The translations under genes and the position numbers were made by a program. A DNA stretch of 64,000 nt from assembly GCA_963576565.1 (NCBI GenBank), contig OY755038.1, positions 12,663,756-12,727,755 of the forward strand, read 5' to 3'. Shown here piece after piece: positions 46,767 to 58,473 of this stretch (the first letter of the stretch is position 1; each line of letters begins with the position of its first letter). Below the pieces are notes generated by a model that was given only the letters and a program-made list of their open reading frames with translations, did not search any database and was not told where the DNA came from. This stretch comes from Aspidapion aeneum. Taxonomy: Eukaryota > Arthropoda > Insecta > Coleoptera > Brentidae.

Positions 46767-46811
46767 GGCCTAACCATCGAAGAAATAATTTTATTTCTTC
46801 GATGGCCTAAC
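46767..46811. repeat. 30-bp perfect palindrome between GCCTAAC repeats
   Basis: GGCCTAAC (46767-46774) and GCCTAAC (46805-46811, or GGCCTAAC from 46804) flank CATCGAAGAAATAA, TT, and the exact complement (46775-46804). Ends resemble the Drosophila P-element terminus CATGATGAAATAAC. Confidence 0.88.
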
Positions 46812-46853
46812 ATAGAACGCAACACCATAGTGACTAAATAATAATTTATTTTT

Positions 46854-47895
46854 CTACTTGGTCCCCTTGTAAGGTAATACATTTGGCCCAACGATGTTCA
46901 ACTGATTTGATGCCATCACTAAAGTCTGATTTATCCAACTCGCCAAAATAGGCGTTTGTAGCTGCAATGACTTGTAAATCGGAGGATTTTTTTTTCCAGC
47001 AAGAAATTTTTTTAGGTTTGGAAACAAATAAAAGTCTGATGGGGCTAGGGATCGCGAATAAGGTGGATGGTTTAACAGTCCAAAGCCTAGCTGATGGATT
47101 TTAGACATTACAAGAGCTGACTTGTGGCAAGGTGCATTGTCCTGATGAAACAAACTTTTCTTTTTTTGCCAAACCAGGACGTTTCTCGCTTATATTCTGC
47201 TTGAGCTGGTCCAGTAAGTCGCTGTAGTACTCTGAATTTATTGTTCTTCCTTTTTCAAGATAATCTATGAGGAGTATCCTTTTAGCGTCCCAAAAGACCG
47301 TTGCCATGACCTTTCCAGCAGACGGTACTGCCTTTGCCTTCTTTGAAACTGGTTCGTCCTTTGCCGTCCATTGTTTGGACTGTTGCTTAGTTTCAGGGGT
47401 ATAACGATGAACCCATGTTTCATCAACCGTAATAAATCTACGCAAAAAGTCCCCTGAATCACGTCTAAACAGTGCCGAATTCTTCTCTGAAATGGTTAGA
47501 CGCACGAGCTTTTGATCTGGCGTGAGCAAACGCGGCACCCATCGGGCGGATAGTTTTTTCATACCTAAAACTTCACATAAAATATGGCGAACTCGCTCTT
47601 TTGATATGCCCACAGCCTCAGCTACCTCTTTCAGTCTTAATCTGCGACCTTTTAGAATTAGTTTGTAAATGGTTTGCACCATTTCATCAGAAGTTGCCGT
47701 TTTTGGCCTGCCAGAACGTGGAGCATCATCAGTGCTAGTACGACCACGTTTAAAGTCCGATACCCAGGTTTTAACTGTGGTATAGGAAGGAGCAGATTCC
47801 CCTAGTGTAGCATCTAGTTCAGCTTTTATTTCCGTCGGCGATAACCCTTTGATATGAAAATATTTTATCACGGCCCTTATCTCGTTTTTTTCCAT
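46854..47895 (-). pseudogene. mariner transposase, one frameshift
   Basis: Starts at 47895 with MEKNEIRAVIKYFHIKGLSP (helix-turn-helix region), TVKTWVSDFKRGRTS, then WVPRLLTPDQK. The catalytic triad is present: first D in VDETWVHRYTPE, second in HQDNAPCH, third in SLAPSDFYLF, with 34 residues between the last two (DD34D). A frameshift near 47150 in an A/T run separates the first two D from the rest; together about 345 aa, the normal length. Terminal repeats were not found. Known role: cut-and-paste transposition at TA. Confidence 0.88.
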
Positions 47896-47959
47896 CTTTT
47901 AAAATTGACACACTGTATAAACTTTTGAAATAAGCAGGGACACAAACAACTTGACGCAC

Positions 47960-50340
47960 TCACTTTAAACTGCGAGCGTATAATGATCACAAGCAAGGCT
48001 ACACAAACACGTTGAAACAGGAAAGCAAATCCAACATATGTAACAAAACGGAATTTGAGCATAAATGGTATTTTTGCCATTTATAAGTTTTTAAATATTT
48101 TTAATTAAATATTGTTTTTGTCATCAACAAGCATTAATTATATGCAAGACTAGGTTAAGATTAAGTAAAATTTATGGCAATTCGGCGACTTGTTTTTGGG
48201 CATATTTTCAGGTTCGCTGTATTTTAATAAAAGTTCGTATTCGGCTAATATGTCCTTTGAGCCACTAACATCAAAATAATTCATATTTTGTAACTGGAAA
48301 CAAATTTGGTTAACTATTTTCAACTTTTAAGAAACACACTGTAAGATTTAAACTTTACCGAATTTCTAAATCCACGCATCTTTGAATTGCGGTGGTATTT
48401 TGTCTCTTTGCCTTTCTCGCCAATGCGAGAGAGCTTAAGATTCAGACCACGGCAACCAAGAGTGTCTGTAGAGAAGAGTGGTGGAAGAAATCCGTTAAAG
48501 AAAGCTTAGATTTAGACCAATCAGCTAGCGGCAAACTGAGAATGTCTAGAGAGCGGGGTACTGAAACTTTCGAAAGTCGGATTTTACTTGACTCTTTAGT
48601 TCGTCTTTGCTTGTTTCGTTACGCTTCCGTTCACACTTCTTAAGGGGGGTTTTATTTCAACTGGGGAAATTTATCAATTATTTTAACTTTGTATAAGCTA
48701 TTATCTTTATTATTCATAATTATTTTAGTCTTTTCTTTTGGAGTTTATTGATTTTAAAGTCATTAATTATTACTGTTTCCAGTATTTTGAAATAATGTGT
48801 TTAACTGTTTTAGGGTTTTTTAACAACAAAATACAAACCATTCGTTGCCCTAAAATCGACATTTTTAATTAATAACATATCCCAAACCTAAACAGTAATA
48901 TTAAGTAAAATTAAACAGTTGATTGAATAGTTTTACTCATTCAATCAACGTTTAAAATGTTGATAAATATATATATTTACAACAAATATATAAAAGGTTT
49001 ATAAAACCTAAAAAAAATATTTGAATACAAAAGTTTAATAGTAGTAAAAAGTCGATATTCAACTAATAAATATAAGAAGTGAAAGTGTGAAGCTACAAGA
49101 AGAAAATTGAAAAGGTATGTATGATTATCCTACATTAGTTATACATTTGAGAAAAACGTTTATAGCATACTTTTCCTCCAAGAACCGTCAAATTCCCTTT
49201 CGAGATCGTGTAAATTTAATAACTTATAGTAACATTTAATCTTTTTATAATTTATATAAGTTGTAGCCTAAGTTGGTGACAGTACCACTGTGACACACTA
49301 GGCCCCTGTTACACATATTTGGAGATATATCCAAATATGTCAACATACAGGGACTCTAGGCTAGGCCGGAAACTTTTCATTCCATCCTCGTACAAGGTGT
49401 TGATTGAAGAATTGTTGCCCAAAATATTGTAAAATATAATACACAATTAGTTTTGTATAAAATTGTGTATTTCTTTATAATTAATCTTATCACTACAACA
49501 AGATCGTCAATTCACAATAAAAAGTCGATAAAAATAGGAAAATATCAAAAAATTATAATTGTGTTTTGACGGTTAGTGATTATAACCTTAAAATTACATT
49601 ATATTAAAAGATGAATGAATTATTATTAGAAAGAAATTTAAAAATATACATTTAACCCATTTAAAATTCCATCCAGAATTTGTCAAAAACTGCTAAAAAT
49701 TTAAAATAATTTTAGTGTGAAATGTATTTCGATGGAGTTGATCTCAAGAATGCAAAAAAGTGTCCATATCTAAAACTTTACGTTTCTAGAGGATTTTCCA
49801 ATTATTAAAAGTTTCTGAAAAATTCTAGATGATACGTTGTAAATGGTACACACTGTATACACAATTAGGAAGACAAACAATAATAGAAAAGATGACTTAA
49901 ATAAATTAAATTTTTCTTTAAAAGTCCTAAGTTTAATTTTGTAAACTCCAACAACTCTGCGTTTTATGTTTCCAGCTATACAGAGGATTCCAGTTTTATC
50001 CAGAACAACTTTATAAAATATTTTAATTATTTTTTACATTTTACCGATAAAAAATAACAAATTTTATTCAATATTCTTTTTTAATTTTTCATCGATTTTA
50101 AGTTTATTAGAGAAGTTTAAACAGAAACAAAAGGTAATTAATTCCTTTGGCGGAAACCACTGAATCATAGATGGCGCCAACATCGTTGAATTGTCTCTCA
50201 TACGACAAGTAGCTCCATCTCTTATTCACTTAGCCAATCTTTTTCGAGCTGAACCGAGAGAACGCTTATCTGCGCTTATGTAGAAGAAAGCTTAAAACTG
50301 GTCAATTAAACTGTGAATTTAGAGCTAATTGTTAATATTT
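47960..50340. other. Intergenic DNA, no gene recognised
   Basis: AT-rich. An 83-codon frame at 48392-48643 has no recognisable domain and is not called. A hairpin GTTGATTGAAT/ATTCAATCAAC lies at 48923-48953 without matching flanks. Confidence 0.45.
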
Positions 50341-50562
50341 GAGGAAAACAGTGATGCCAGGTCTGGTAAAAATTCACCAGATTTGGTGATTTTTCAACCC
50401 ATTTGGTCAAATGGTGAAAACTTTGTTAAAACGACTAAATTTTGGTGATTTTTTGACACTGTCCTATTTAAATCAAAATATAAAAAAAATTATTATATAT
50501 TTCTTCTTCTTGACTACGAAAAACTCTGTAACATATGTATATCAAACAAAACGTAACAGTAA

Positions 50563-50697
50563 GGCTGGGCGTCCATGGAGCGTATTATCCCCGCGAATTT
50601 AACATTTCTTGGGCTCTGATGGGTTGATTTAAAAATTTCAGCTAATCAAAGCCTGAGAAAAAAAAATCCGCTCGAATAATACGCTCCATGGACAGCC
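50563..50697. mobile_element. Short MITE with GGCTG ends
   Basis: Inverted ends: left GGCTGGGCG followed by TCCATGGAGCGTATTAT, right ATAATACGCTCCATGGACAG then CC. Nested in the hAT-like element. Ends resemble Harbinger MITEs but no clear duplication. Confidence 0.65.
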
Positions 50698-51344
50698 GGT
50701 TTAACAGCTTTTTTTTAGTAACTGCAGATATTATTAACAAACATAATAGTAACATGTATTAATAGGTTAGTATTTTTAACTTTGTTTTCGTCTACACAAT
50801 AAAACATATTTTTTATACGACTGTCTTGTAAAAGGGGGTTTTGCGCACGGAGAACACGATCTGAAAATGGCATTTTGCGCACGCTGTGTGGAAAACGTTT
50901 TGCACACGCTTATGTAATTTTTTCGAACGCCTATGTCATTTCTGCATACGGGTCTCCCGTCATTGTGATTTTTGTTGTTGTCACCCATCAATATAAGTTG
51001 GCTTAGTTCCGTAGCAACCGTCACTACTCGTATGTTTTGTTGATTAGATACGTCAAAAAATTGTTGAATTTTTAAAGTTTTGTTGTAAAAATGTCGGAAA
51101 TAAAAACAAGTTAAATTAAAATTTGATTTTTCTTTCTTTATTAGCAGTCGTATAAAAAATATTGTAAAAAACTCGTTTGAAAACCTCTTTGCACACTCCC
51201 TCGACTTGTAGACCTCGCCTTCGGCTCGGTCGACCAAACTGTCTCGATCCTGTGCAAATAGTCGTTTTCAAACCTTGTTGTTTAAATAACTATTAAAATC
51301 TCGTGTAATTTAAAGATCTTGTATATATGACATTTTTTTTTAAT

Positions 51345-51629
51345 ATGTCGTACAGTGGCGGATCCAGGGGGGGGGGCACTAGGGGCACTTGCCCTCCCCG
51401 AGAATTTTTGGAATATATAAAAAATGAGTAAAAAGTAATGTTTTTGCCAATAAAAATTCAAAATTTTTGCCTGCGCATGAATTGTTATTATCATCGAAAT
51501 TACAACCACTGACTAATTCAATAAAATGCTGCTGAAAATAATATATACCGTTTTTTACCAACAGAGAATGTCACCTAAAGTACCCCCCCCCCCCCGAGAA
51601 GCACCTCTGGATCCGCCCTTGATGTCGTA
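51345..51629. mobile_element. CAGTGGCGGATCCAG hAT MITE with 8-bp duplication
   Basis: ATGTCGTA at 51345-51352 and 51622-51629 flank 269 bp, starting CAGTGGCGGATCCAGGGG and ending GGATCCGCCCTTG, with G and C runs just inside the ends. Confidence 0.85.
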
Positions 51630-52189
51630 CCTGCAAACAGGGTCTCTAGTATAATAAGATTTTTTTGGAACTGGTGATTTTTGGCAAAATCTGGCAACTT
51701 TTATAGCAAGTGACTGGTGATTTTCAATTTTTTGATCTGGCAACACTGGAGGAAAATACCTCTTTTTCTCATATTCAGAATAGTTCGCTCCATAATATTG
51801 TTCCACTTTCCATCAAAACTTAAGAAATATTGATTAGAAAAATGCTTTTATAGCATCAATAAAATTCTTTGGATATTGGCAAATAAAAGTATTGTTTCCG
51901 TGTTTGCACAAGCGCGAAACTTATGTTTGACATAACTGCCCAGTTTGTTATAAAATGACATTTTGCGTATGTAAACCACGGCTGAGTTGTCTTGGCGACA
52001 GACTCGTCTCACACATGCGCAGTTGTAAAAAATGCAAGCAAGGGTTGCTTGATTTTATTTTTATGTTGGTCAATTTTCTCAAGCAAACAATTTAATAGGA
52101 AGGTTTCTCAAGCAAACAATTTAATAGGAAGGGGGCGCTATATAAACTATATCCCCCACCTACCTATATGGCCTACACTACTTCATCTG

Positions 52190-52864
52190 TCAATTTCATT
52201 TCGTCTATGATGATATTGCAAAGAAATTGTTTGTCTTTGATTATGGTAGAAACTAAGTTTTCCAGTGAGTTAAAACTAGACAATGGACAAGTAATATCTC
52301 TATGCAATGAGTATGTATACTTGGGTGTCACATTGGATAAGACAGGAACAGACTGTAAAGAACTGGAAAAAATGTTAGTAAAAGCAAAAAAGGTTATTGG
52401 ATGTCTTAACAGTATTTTATGGAGCAGAGAGATAAACAAGAATGTAAAATTTAACATATATGAAACAATGGTGAAAAGCACGCTGTTGTATGGAATAGAG
52501 ACTTGTCGCGTTACAGAAAAATACAAAACAAAAATGGAAAGTGTTGAAATGGATGCAATAAGAAGATCAATGAGAATATCTAGAACAGAGCATAACGGAT
52601 GACATCACTAAAACGCAACTGATATGGTACGGTCATGTACAACGGATGAACTACGAAAGATTACCAAAGCAGGTCCTAGAATGGCAACCAATAGGGCGTA
52701 GAAAAAGAGTGCATCCGAAACTAGAATGGCAACAGTCAATCCAAAGATCAATGAGTCAAAAAAACCTAACAGAAGATGATTGTCAGGATCGAAGGAGGTG
52801 GAGAATAGGCGTCGGCCAACGTAAAAAAAACGTTCTAAACCGACATTATAATCATAAAAACTAA
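52190..52864 (+). mobile_element. RTE-like LINE, family B, truncated copy
   Basis: YVYLGVTLDKTGTDCKELEK, VKSTLLYGIETCRVTEKYKT, then after a frameshift LPKQVLEWQPIGRRKRVHPK and RRRWRIGVGQR. Close to the C-terminal part of 29505-31620. The upstream 31-bp segment TTCTCAAGCAAACAATTTAA is duplicated in tandem (52075-52133). Confidence 0.8.
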
Positions 52865-53041
52865 GTTTTAAAAATTTCCTGGATAAAACTGGCCACCACT
52901 GTATACAGTATCCTTGATAAACGTAACAACATGGGGATTTATGGGGATTTCGGAAACGTTGAGACGTAAAATTTTGGTTAAATGGGAAAGAATAGCGCTA
53001 TTTCCCAATCAGAATCAGATGCTGTATTGATATTAAAAATA

Positions 53042-54238
53042 TCTACAGGCATTGGCGTAGCTAGGCCCCCCCCTGAAGTCCCTCAGGCCCCCCTAAGATA
53101 TTTTAGGCCTCCCCTACCGACTACTAGTAAAAGAACATGACGCTGAAAATACATACTTTTCTATTATTATTCGGGAAATATTCAAATAAAATAGGTGCAT
53201 TAAAATTTAAAATCATTCAGATAATGTTTACATTTCAGGAAAAAGCCCTTGTCTTGCGGAATTAGGCTTTTTCTCTTTAAATTATCGATAACTTTTCTGC
53301 ACTTATGCAATTTCCCGAAAATATTTTTTAAATTTAAACATAATTATGCATATTGAATATTTCATACATATTGGCGACATCTTGTAAAATATTATAGAAG
53401 TGTAAGTTAAATTTCGCATTTAATAAAGACAGCGACCTTTGCCCCTCTGTTTCCGAAATCGGGTTGTAGATGTCGTAAGGTTATAAAAGACCTTTTTAAA
53501 CTGTTTTTCTAAAATAAATATAATAATCTTTTTAGTTTTTTTGAGGCTAGCGTTTAGTGTCTTATGAAAATTTTTCGATTTTGGTGACAATTTCATAACC
53601 ATTTTCATATTAAGTTTTCCCACGTCGTTAAATTGAATAAATTCGTCAAGCAATACCGGGAAATTTTTAATATTAATACTTCTACTCTAAGAGCAGAAAT
53701 GATCGTTTTAAAGAATTGTATTTTTTGGTTAAATCAAACTGTTGGTCATGATTCTATCAAACAACATATAGCAGAAAACACCTATCCAAACCTCTACCAA
53801 CTTTTTAAAGTTGCGAGTATTCTTCCAATTTCAAGTGCAACTTGCGAGAGGTCTTTCTCTGCCATGCGGAGAGTTTTTAATTGGCTTAGAACCACTATGA
53901 CTCAAGAGAGACACTCAGGTTTGTCATTGTTATTCATAGAAAAAGATGTTGAGGTCGACTTAGACAGTGTGGTAGACGCTTTCAGTCAGCGACGTAGAAA
54001 ACTTTCTTTGTAGAATTGCTGAATTACATACTTCCTGTGTATACATATAAATAAGTTGGTAAATGTATTATTAAATTTGTTATATTAAAATATTAGAACA
54101 TTTAATGCGCGCATTTTTTTTTAAATTCATTGCACACTTTGCACGACTCTTTGAAACCTATGTTTGCTTTTTGTTCAAGATAGACCGGGGCCACGGCCCC
54201 TCCTGAAAAGCAAGGCTAGCTACGCCAATGTCTACAGG
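53042..54238 (+). mobile_element. hAT element with 8-bp target duplication, 1181 bp
   Basis: TCTACAGG at 53042-53049 and 54231-54238 flank ends CATTGGCGTAGCTAG and CTAGCTACGCCAATG. Contains the C-terminal part of a transposase (53633-54013). Internally deleted. Confidence 0.92.
53633..54013 (+). pseudogene. hAT transposase C-terminal dimerisation domain
   Basis: YPNLYQLFKVASILPISSAT then CERSFSAMRRVFNWLRTTM and LSLLFIEKDV is the hAT dimerisation signature. A leading segment (LRAEMIVLKN) belongs to the end of the RNase H-like fold. The DDE core and BED finger are missing, so it cannot catalyse transposition. Confidence 0.9.
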
Positions 54239-54555
54239 GGTTTTCCAAATTTCAAGCAAAAACTAAAAATTGTGTTTTAAAAAAAAATGGAATGTTATCA
54301 CCACCTTAAATACAAATTTAATAAAATTTGCCAGATTTGTATTTAGCGACTAAGAGCAACGAATGTTTTCTAGGACTTCTGTTTCAATTTTTCAAAAAAC
54401 AAAATTTTTAGTTTTTGGTCGATATTTTTCGATATACAACATCTGATGAGGCTTGGAATAGCGCCACTTTTTTTCTCATCACCCAAATTGTATGTCTTAC
54501 CGTTTCCGAAATTCCCATAAAGCCTTATTGTAGTTAATTTTATCTGGGACACCCT

Positions 54556-55302
54556 ATACAGAGTGTTCGGCACTTCAACCGTCAAAATTTTTTGGGGTAT
54601 TGTTGGGGTCATTTGCTACCTTTTCAACCTTGGAACTTGGGTCCTAAGAGTCTAAAGTCGGCTAAAGAGATATGAATTTTTTTTTTTTCTTAAATTACCC
54701 AAAATCCCACCTTTAAACCCTCGTAAGCATTTTATTGATGTCTGGAAAAGCACGATTTTTTTAAATAATTCTGTAATTTTATGCTTCTTCAACTAATTAA
54801 TAGATTTTTTAAAATTGATGTACCAAAGGAACATACGAGTTTTTTTATTGAAGAACATTAGTGATTTTGTAAAAGAAAATCAATTTCAACATTAAAAATC
54901 AAAAAAAAGCATCGACAATTGAGAACTTTATTTTGTTTTAGAAACTTCTCTAGTTGATTACCTTTCTAACGGTATGCTACACATCGATTTAAAAAAAACT
55001 ATTCTGCTTTAAAATACGGATATTCCTCGTATGTTCATTTGCTACATCAATTTTAACAAATTTATACTAGTTGAAGAAGCATAAGATTACAGAATTATAA
55101 AAAAAAATGGTGCTTTTCCAGACATTAATAAAAAGCTTACGAGGGTTTAAAGGTGAGTTTGGGGTAAATTGAGAAAAAAAAATCAAAAATTCATCTCTTT
55201 AGCCGTGACTCTTAGGACCCACGTTCCAAGATTGAAAAGGTAGCAAATGACCCCAACAATATACCAAAAAATTTTGACGGTTCATGTGCCGAACACCCTG
55301 TA
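54556..55302. mobile_element. Palindromic element, ends TACAGRGTGTTCGGCAC
   Basis: Left TACAGAGTGTTCGGCACTTC and right GTGCCGAACACCCTGTA. Arms of about 300 bp (e.g. GGGTCATTTGCTACCTTTTC and its complement GAAAAGGTAGCAAATGACCC). No gene. Confidence 0.8.
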
Positions 55303-55439
55303 TATAAACCTTCCATTATTTTACACTGAATCACTTAAAAGTATGGTTTAATCAGAGATATGTGAGGCCCATATCTCTCGGTTTAATTTTAATTAGCGTT
55401 TAGCAGGAAACTGACACTTTAAAATTGTGAGTTGCAGAG

Positions 55440-56460
55440 TTTATAATACAGAGTGTTACAAGAATAATGTATTCTATTCAAATAGACGAGGAAACTTAAA
55501 ATAATTCAAAACACTGATAGTCAAAATATTTTAGTTTTAAATTTGCTGACTTTAAGGAAAACATTCAAAAAATTTCAAAATATGTGTTACAGGGTCTTCA
55601 CAACAGCACACCCCATATTTCTGAGAACAAAATAAGCGAATTTAAAGCAACTTACCTTAGTTCGAAATTGCTTCGTTTCGAGATAAAAAATGTCGAAGTA
55701 AAAAAATTAAATCATAACATATTACTTTCAAAATTGGTACCCGGTGGTTTTTTGGTATGAGAAACCGGACTATGGACACATTTTGATGGTTTAAAATGAC
55801 TCTAACTTTTTTCTCAGTGTAATTTTTGAATTTTTTAAATTAATTTTCTAGAGAAGGTTAAGCTGAAAACGTACTCCTGATAAAATCCGTTAAAGTAAGC
55901 CGTTTTAGAGATATTGCGATTTTGATTTTCGGTGCCGCAGAGGAATATTCAAAATATTTTAAATAACAAAATTTTTTTAGTTCCTTTAAGAATAAAATTT
56001 GGTTACTAACATAGTAATACTAAATCCATAATACATTTAGTTTATTATTTTTTATAAAAAAATTTTTATTTAAAATAATTAAACTATTTCAATGGGGCAT
56101 CGAACACTAAAAACCCAAATATCTAGAAAACGGCTTACTTTAGCGTATTCTAACAAGAGTACCTTTTTACTTGTGTTGTAATGTTTAGTAAATCATGTTC
56201 TTAACAAAAAAAGTATAAAACTACATGATATGAAGTTATGATAATTTTGAACCCTCAGAACTGCAGTGGGAAGCGCCCTTTCATCGGCCACAGTAAAAAT
56301 ATGTCCATAAACGGGTGTCGCATCCCCAAAAACCCTCCAGGTACCAATTTCGAAGGTTACATGTGAAAAACCGTGATAATTTTTACGTTTTCGGACTAAC
56401 GTAAGTTTCTTTAAATTGGCTTATTTTTTTTCCTCAGCAATTTTAGGGAAACATTGTATA
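55440..56460. mobile_element. Diverged relative of the 60505 element
   Basis: ACAAAATAAGCGAATTTAAA, TTAGTTCGAAATTGCTTCGT at 55630-55680 and GGACTAACGTAAGTTTCTTT near 56395 correspond to the arms of 60505-61177. The inside includes matching lines (CGGCTTACTTTAGCG). No gene. Confidence 0.55.
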
Positions 56461-56470
56461 TTCCAAGAGA

Positions 56471-57100
56471 CCCCTTTTTACGGGTGGCGAATAAAAGGTC
56501 GAAAATACAAAAGGTCGAAAGTAAAAAAAGGTTGAAAACACAAAAGGTCGAAAGTACAAAAGGTCGAAAGTACAAAAGGTTGAAAGTACAAAAGGTCGAA
56601 AGTACAAAAGGTCGAAAGTACAAAAGGTCGAAAGTTTAAAAGGTCAAAAGTATAAAAATAAAAGATTGAAACCTAACCAAGTCGAATTGCCCTGCCCAAC
56701 CGAAGTAGTCCAGAGGTCGAGGATAGTTCATAGTTAACCCGGTTAGGTTACTAACTCAACCTGACCAGGTTAGGGTTGTTTACTAAAAAAAACTACCCTG
56801 ATCTCGTCAGGAGTTTTCTTTATATACTAACCTAACTGGGTCAGGTTGCCGGCCCCGGGTCCACGTCGACTGTATAGGTCAATTCGACTTGAGACAGTAA
56901 ATTGGTATTTTCAATATTTTGTATTTTTTTTCGACCTTTTGTACTTTCGACCTTTTGTATTTTCGACCTTTTGTACTTTCGAGTTTTTGTACTTTCGACC
57001 TTTTGTTTTTCGACCTTTTGTACTTTCGACCTTTTGTATTTTCGACCTTATTTTTTCGACCTTTTGTACTTTCGACCTTTTATCCGCCGCCCCCTTTTCA
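56471..57100. mobile_element. Foldback element with 16-bp minisatellite arms and 10-bp duplication
   Basis: CCCCTTTTTA (56471-56480) and CCCCTTTTCA (57091-57100) flank 610 bp. The left arm is about 10 units of AAAGGTCGAAAGTACA; the right arm is about 10 units of the complement. The 200-bp core has CCGGTTAGGTTACTAACTC and ACCAGGTTAGGG. Open frames in the arms are repeat artefacts. Confidence 0.85.
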
Positions 57101-57269
57101 TAACATTTTCATATAATACATTATTCTCTAGACACCCGTTTTTTTTTTTGTTGGGCGTCTACGGGATTATTGAAAATAACTATCTTGGCTAACATTATGT
57201 GACGTAAACGCCCGACTGAAAAAAGAAACAACTTCATTAGTGGGTAATCTCAAATAATTTCTTACCTTA

Positions 57270-57355
57270 TTAGTGATGGTGATGTCCGGGACAACAGTGT
57301 CCATTCGAGTGACTATGACCGTGGGGGTGTCCGTTCATAGGCGTCCTACTTGCAC
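57270..57355 (-). CDS. Candidate terminal exon, His-rich C-terminus
   Basis: On the minus strand an acceptor TTTAATAG|GTGCAAG is followed by a frame ASRTPMNGHPHGHSHSNGHC then CPGHHHH and TAA at 57272-57270. His-Gly-Cys repeats of this kind bind metal. The 5' phase needs one base from an upstream exon that I could not identify. Codon composition is unlike the AT-rich surroundings. Low certainty. Confidence 0.35.
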
Positions 57356-58272
57356 CTATTAAAGACATTAAGTTTAATAACAAACGTGAATTTTAGAACC
57401 AGTGAATTTAAAAATCAAACAAGTTTTCGTGGCCAGTGTTGCCAAAATGTGAAAATTTTATATTGTAACGCCGCGGTTAGGGGTGCTTTAGTCGAGCGGT
57501 ATATTTTTTACAACTTGTCCCTTTCCACGATTACATTAAATTTATTTGGAGGTAGGCGTCCTAGTTGCACATAGCTATGATTAAAGCCAGTTGTTACACC
57601 ACAACCAATTGTTATAAAGAATACGTTATATTTAAAGTCAAAAATTATTAATACAAAATCGTAGATCCAAAGTCTAGCATGGTCCTAACATTCAAATTAA
57701 TTACGAAAATGCGCTAAAATTAACATTAGCCAATACCTTAGAGTCTATCTACGAACAAAGCTGATTGGTTTTATTACAATTTTTTTCAGACACAAAATTG
57801 TCTTCGCAAATTAAAATGATAGAGTCTAAAAAAAACGTTGTAGGACATAATATTGTGAAATTAACTCAATAGTCTAGATCTCGTCAAAAAATAAATGCAC
57901 TATCAAAAGTTCAAAATCAATCTCCATCTTTTCATCTTTACTATAATTACTAATCCCTATTTACGTATAAAAGTCTAATAATTTAATTGTCTACAGCAAT
58001 TAAATAAACGGTAATATTTTCTTTTTAAATCAATGTTCAAATAGTTTAAAACGTAATATTTTCCTTTTAAATCAATGTTCAAATAGTTTTAACTTACTTT
58101 CTGTCATCGAATCACTAAAATATATTTTTTATTCTAGAGCAAAAACTCTAGATTTTCTTGAAGACTACATTTTTATATAAAATGGTTAACTCAACTTTTA
58201 CTAATTCACTTTAATTTTAACTGTTTACTATTTTTCACTTTTGGCTGCAACTTTAACACTGGTACTTTAATA

Positions 58273-58473
58273 ATGCCCGGATATAATTCAAGAAATCAAA
58301 TTTATAGGCGATCCCCTCTTGTTGATCCCACAAATTTTTATGACGAAACAGGTCAATGTGTTTTGATCGAGCCAGTGTTTCTGAATATAGCCCTAATTAA
58401 TGAATACAATAGAGTCGTGTATTCATTGCCCCCTAATATAAACAATTTCGTAAGACGCGGACAAAATAGGTAA
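58273..58473 (+). CDS. Unrecognised 66-codon frame
   Basis: MPGYNSRNQIYRRSPLVDPT...FVRRGQNR, with balanced composition unlike the surrounding AT-rich DNA, ending AATAG|GTAAAA, which could be a donor just at the stop. No domain recognised. Could be a first exon or a chance frame. Confidence 0.3.
   Translation: MPGYNSRNQIYRRSPLVDPTNFYDETGQCVLIEPVFLNIALINEYNRVVYSLPPNINNFVRRGQNR

Larger units (their letters stand above)
50341..51756. mobile_element. hAT-like nonautonomous element, CAGTGNTGCCAG ends
   Basis: GAGGAAAA at 50341-50348 and 51749-51756 flank 1400 bp with ends CAGTGATGCCAGGTCTGG and ATCTGGCAACACTG. Hosts two MITEs (50563-50697; 51353-51621). No transposase. The 8-bp duplication fits hAT. 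Confidence 0.85.
52900..54555. mobile_element. Inverted-repeat element interrupted by a hAT element
   Basis: Left GGATTTATGGGGATTTCGGA...AATAGCGCTATT and right AATAGCGCCACT...TTTCCGAAATTCCCATAAAG are inverse copies of about 100 bp. The right end is GGGACACCCTATA. The hAT element 53050-54230 has inserted between. Confidence 0.6.

Noticed and set aside
48392..48643. 83-codon frame starting MVFCLFAFLANARELK that looks like a signal peptide
   Set aside because: No homologous pattern recognised and no supporting splice or neighbour evidence; left uncalled.
48923..48953. Hairpin GTTGATTGAAT/ATTCAATCAAC as another mini-footprint
   Set aside because: Flanks are not direct repeats (ATTAAACA versus GTTTAAAA).
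50776..51237. 153-codon minus-strand frame
   Set aside because: Lies inside a hAT-like nonautonomous element and shows no domain.
56454..57192. Lys-rich and Phe/Leu-rich repeat proteins
   Set aside because: Produced by the 16-bp minisatellite arms in several frames; no independent coding evidence.
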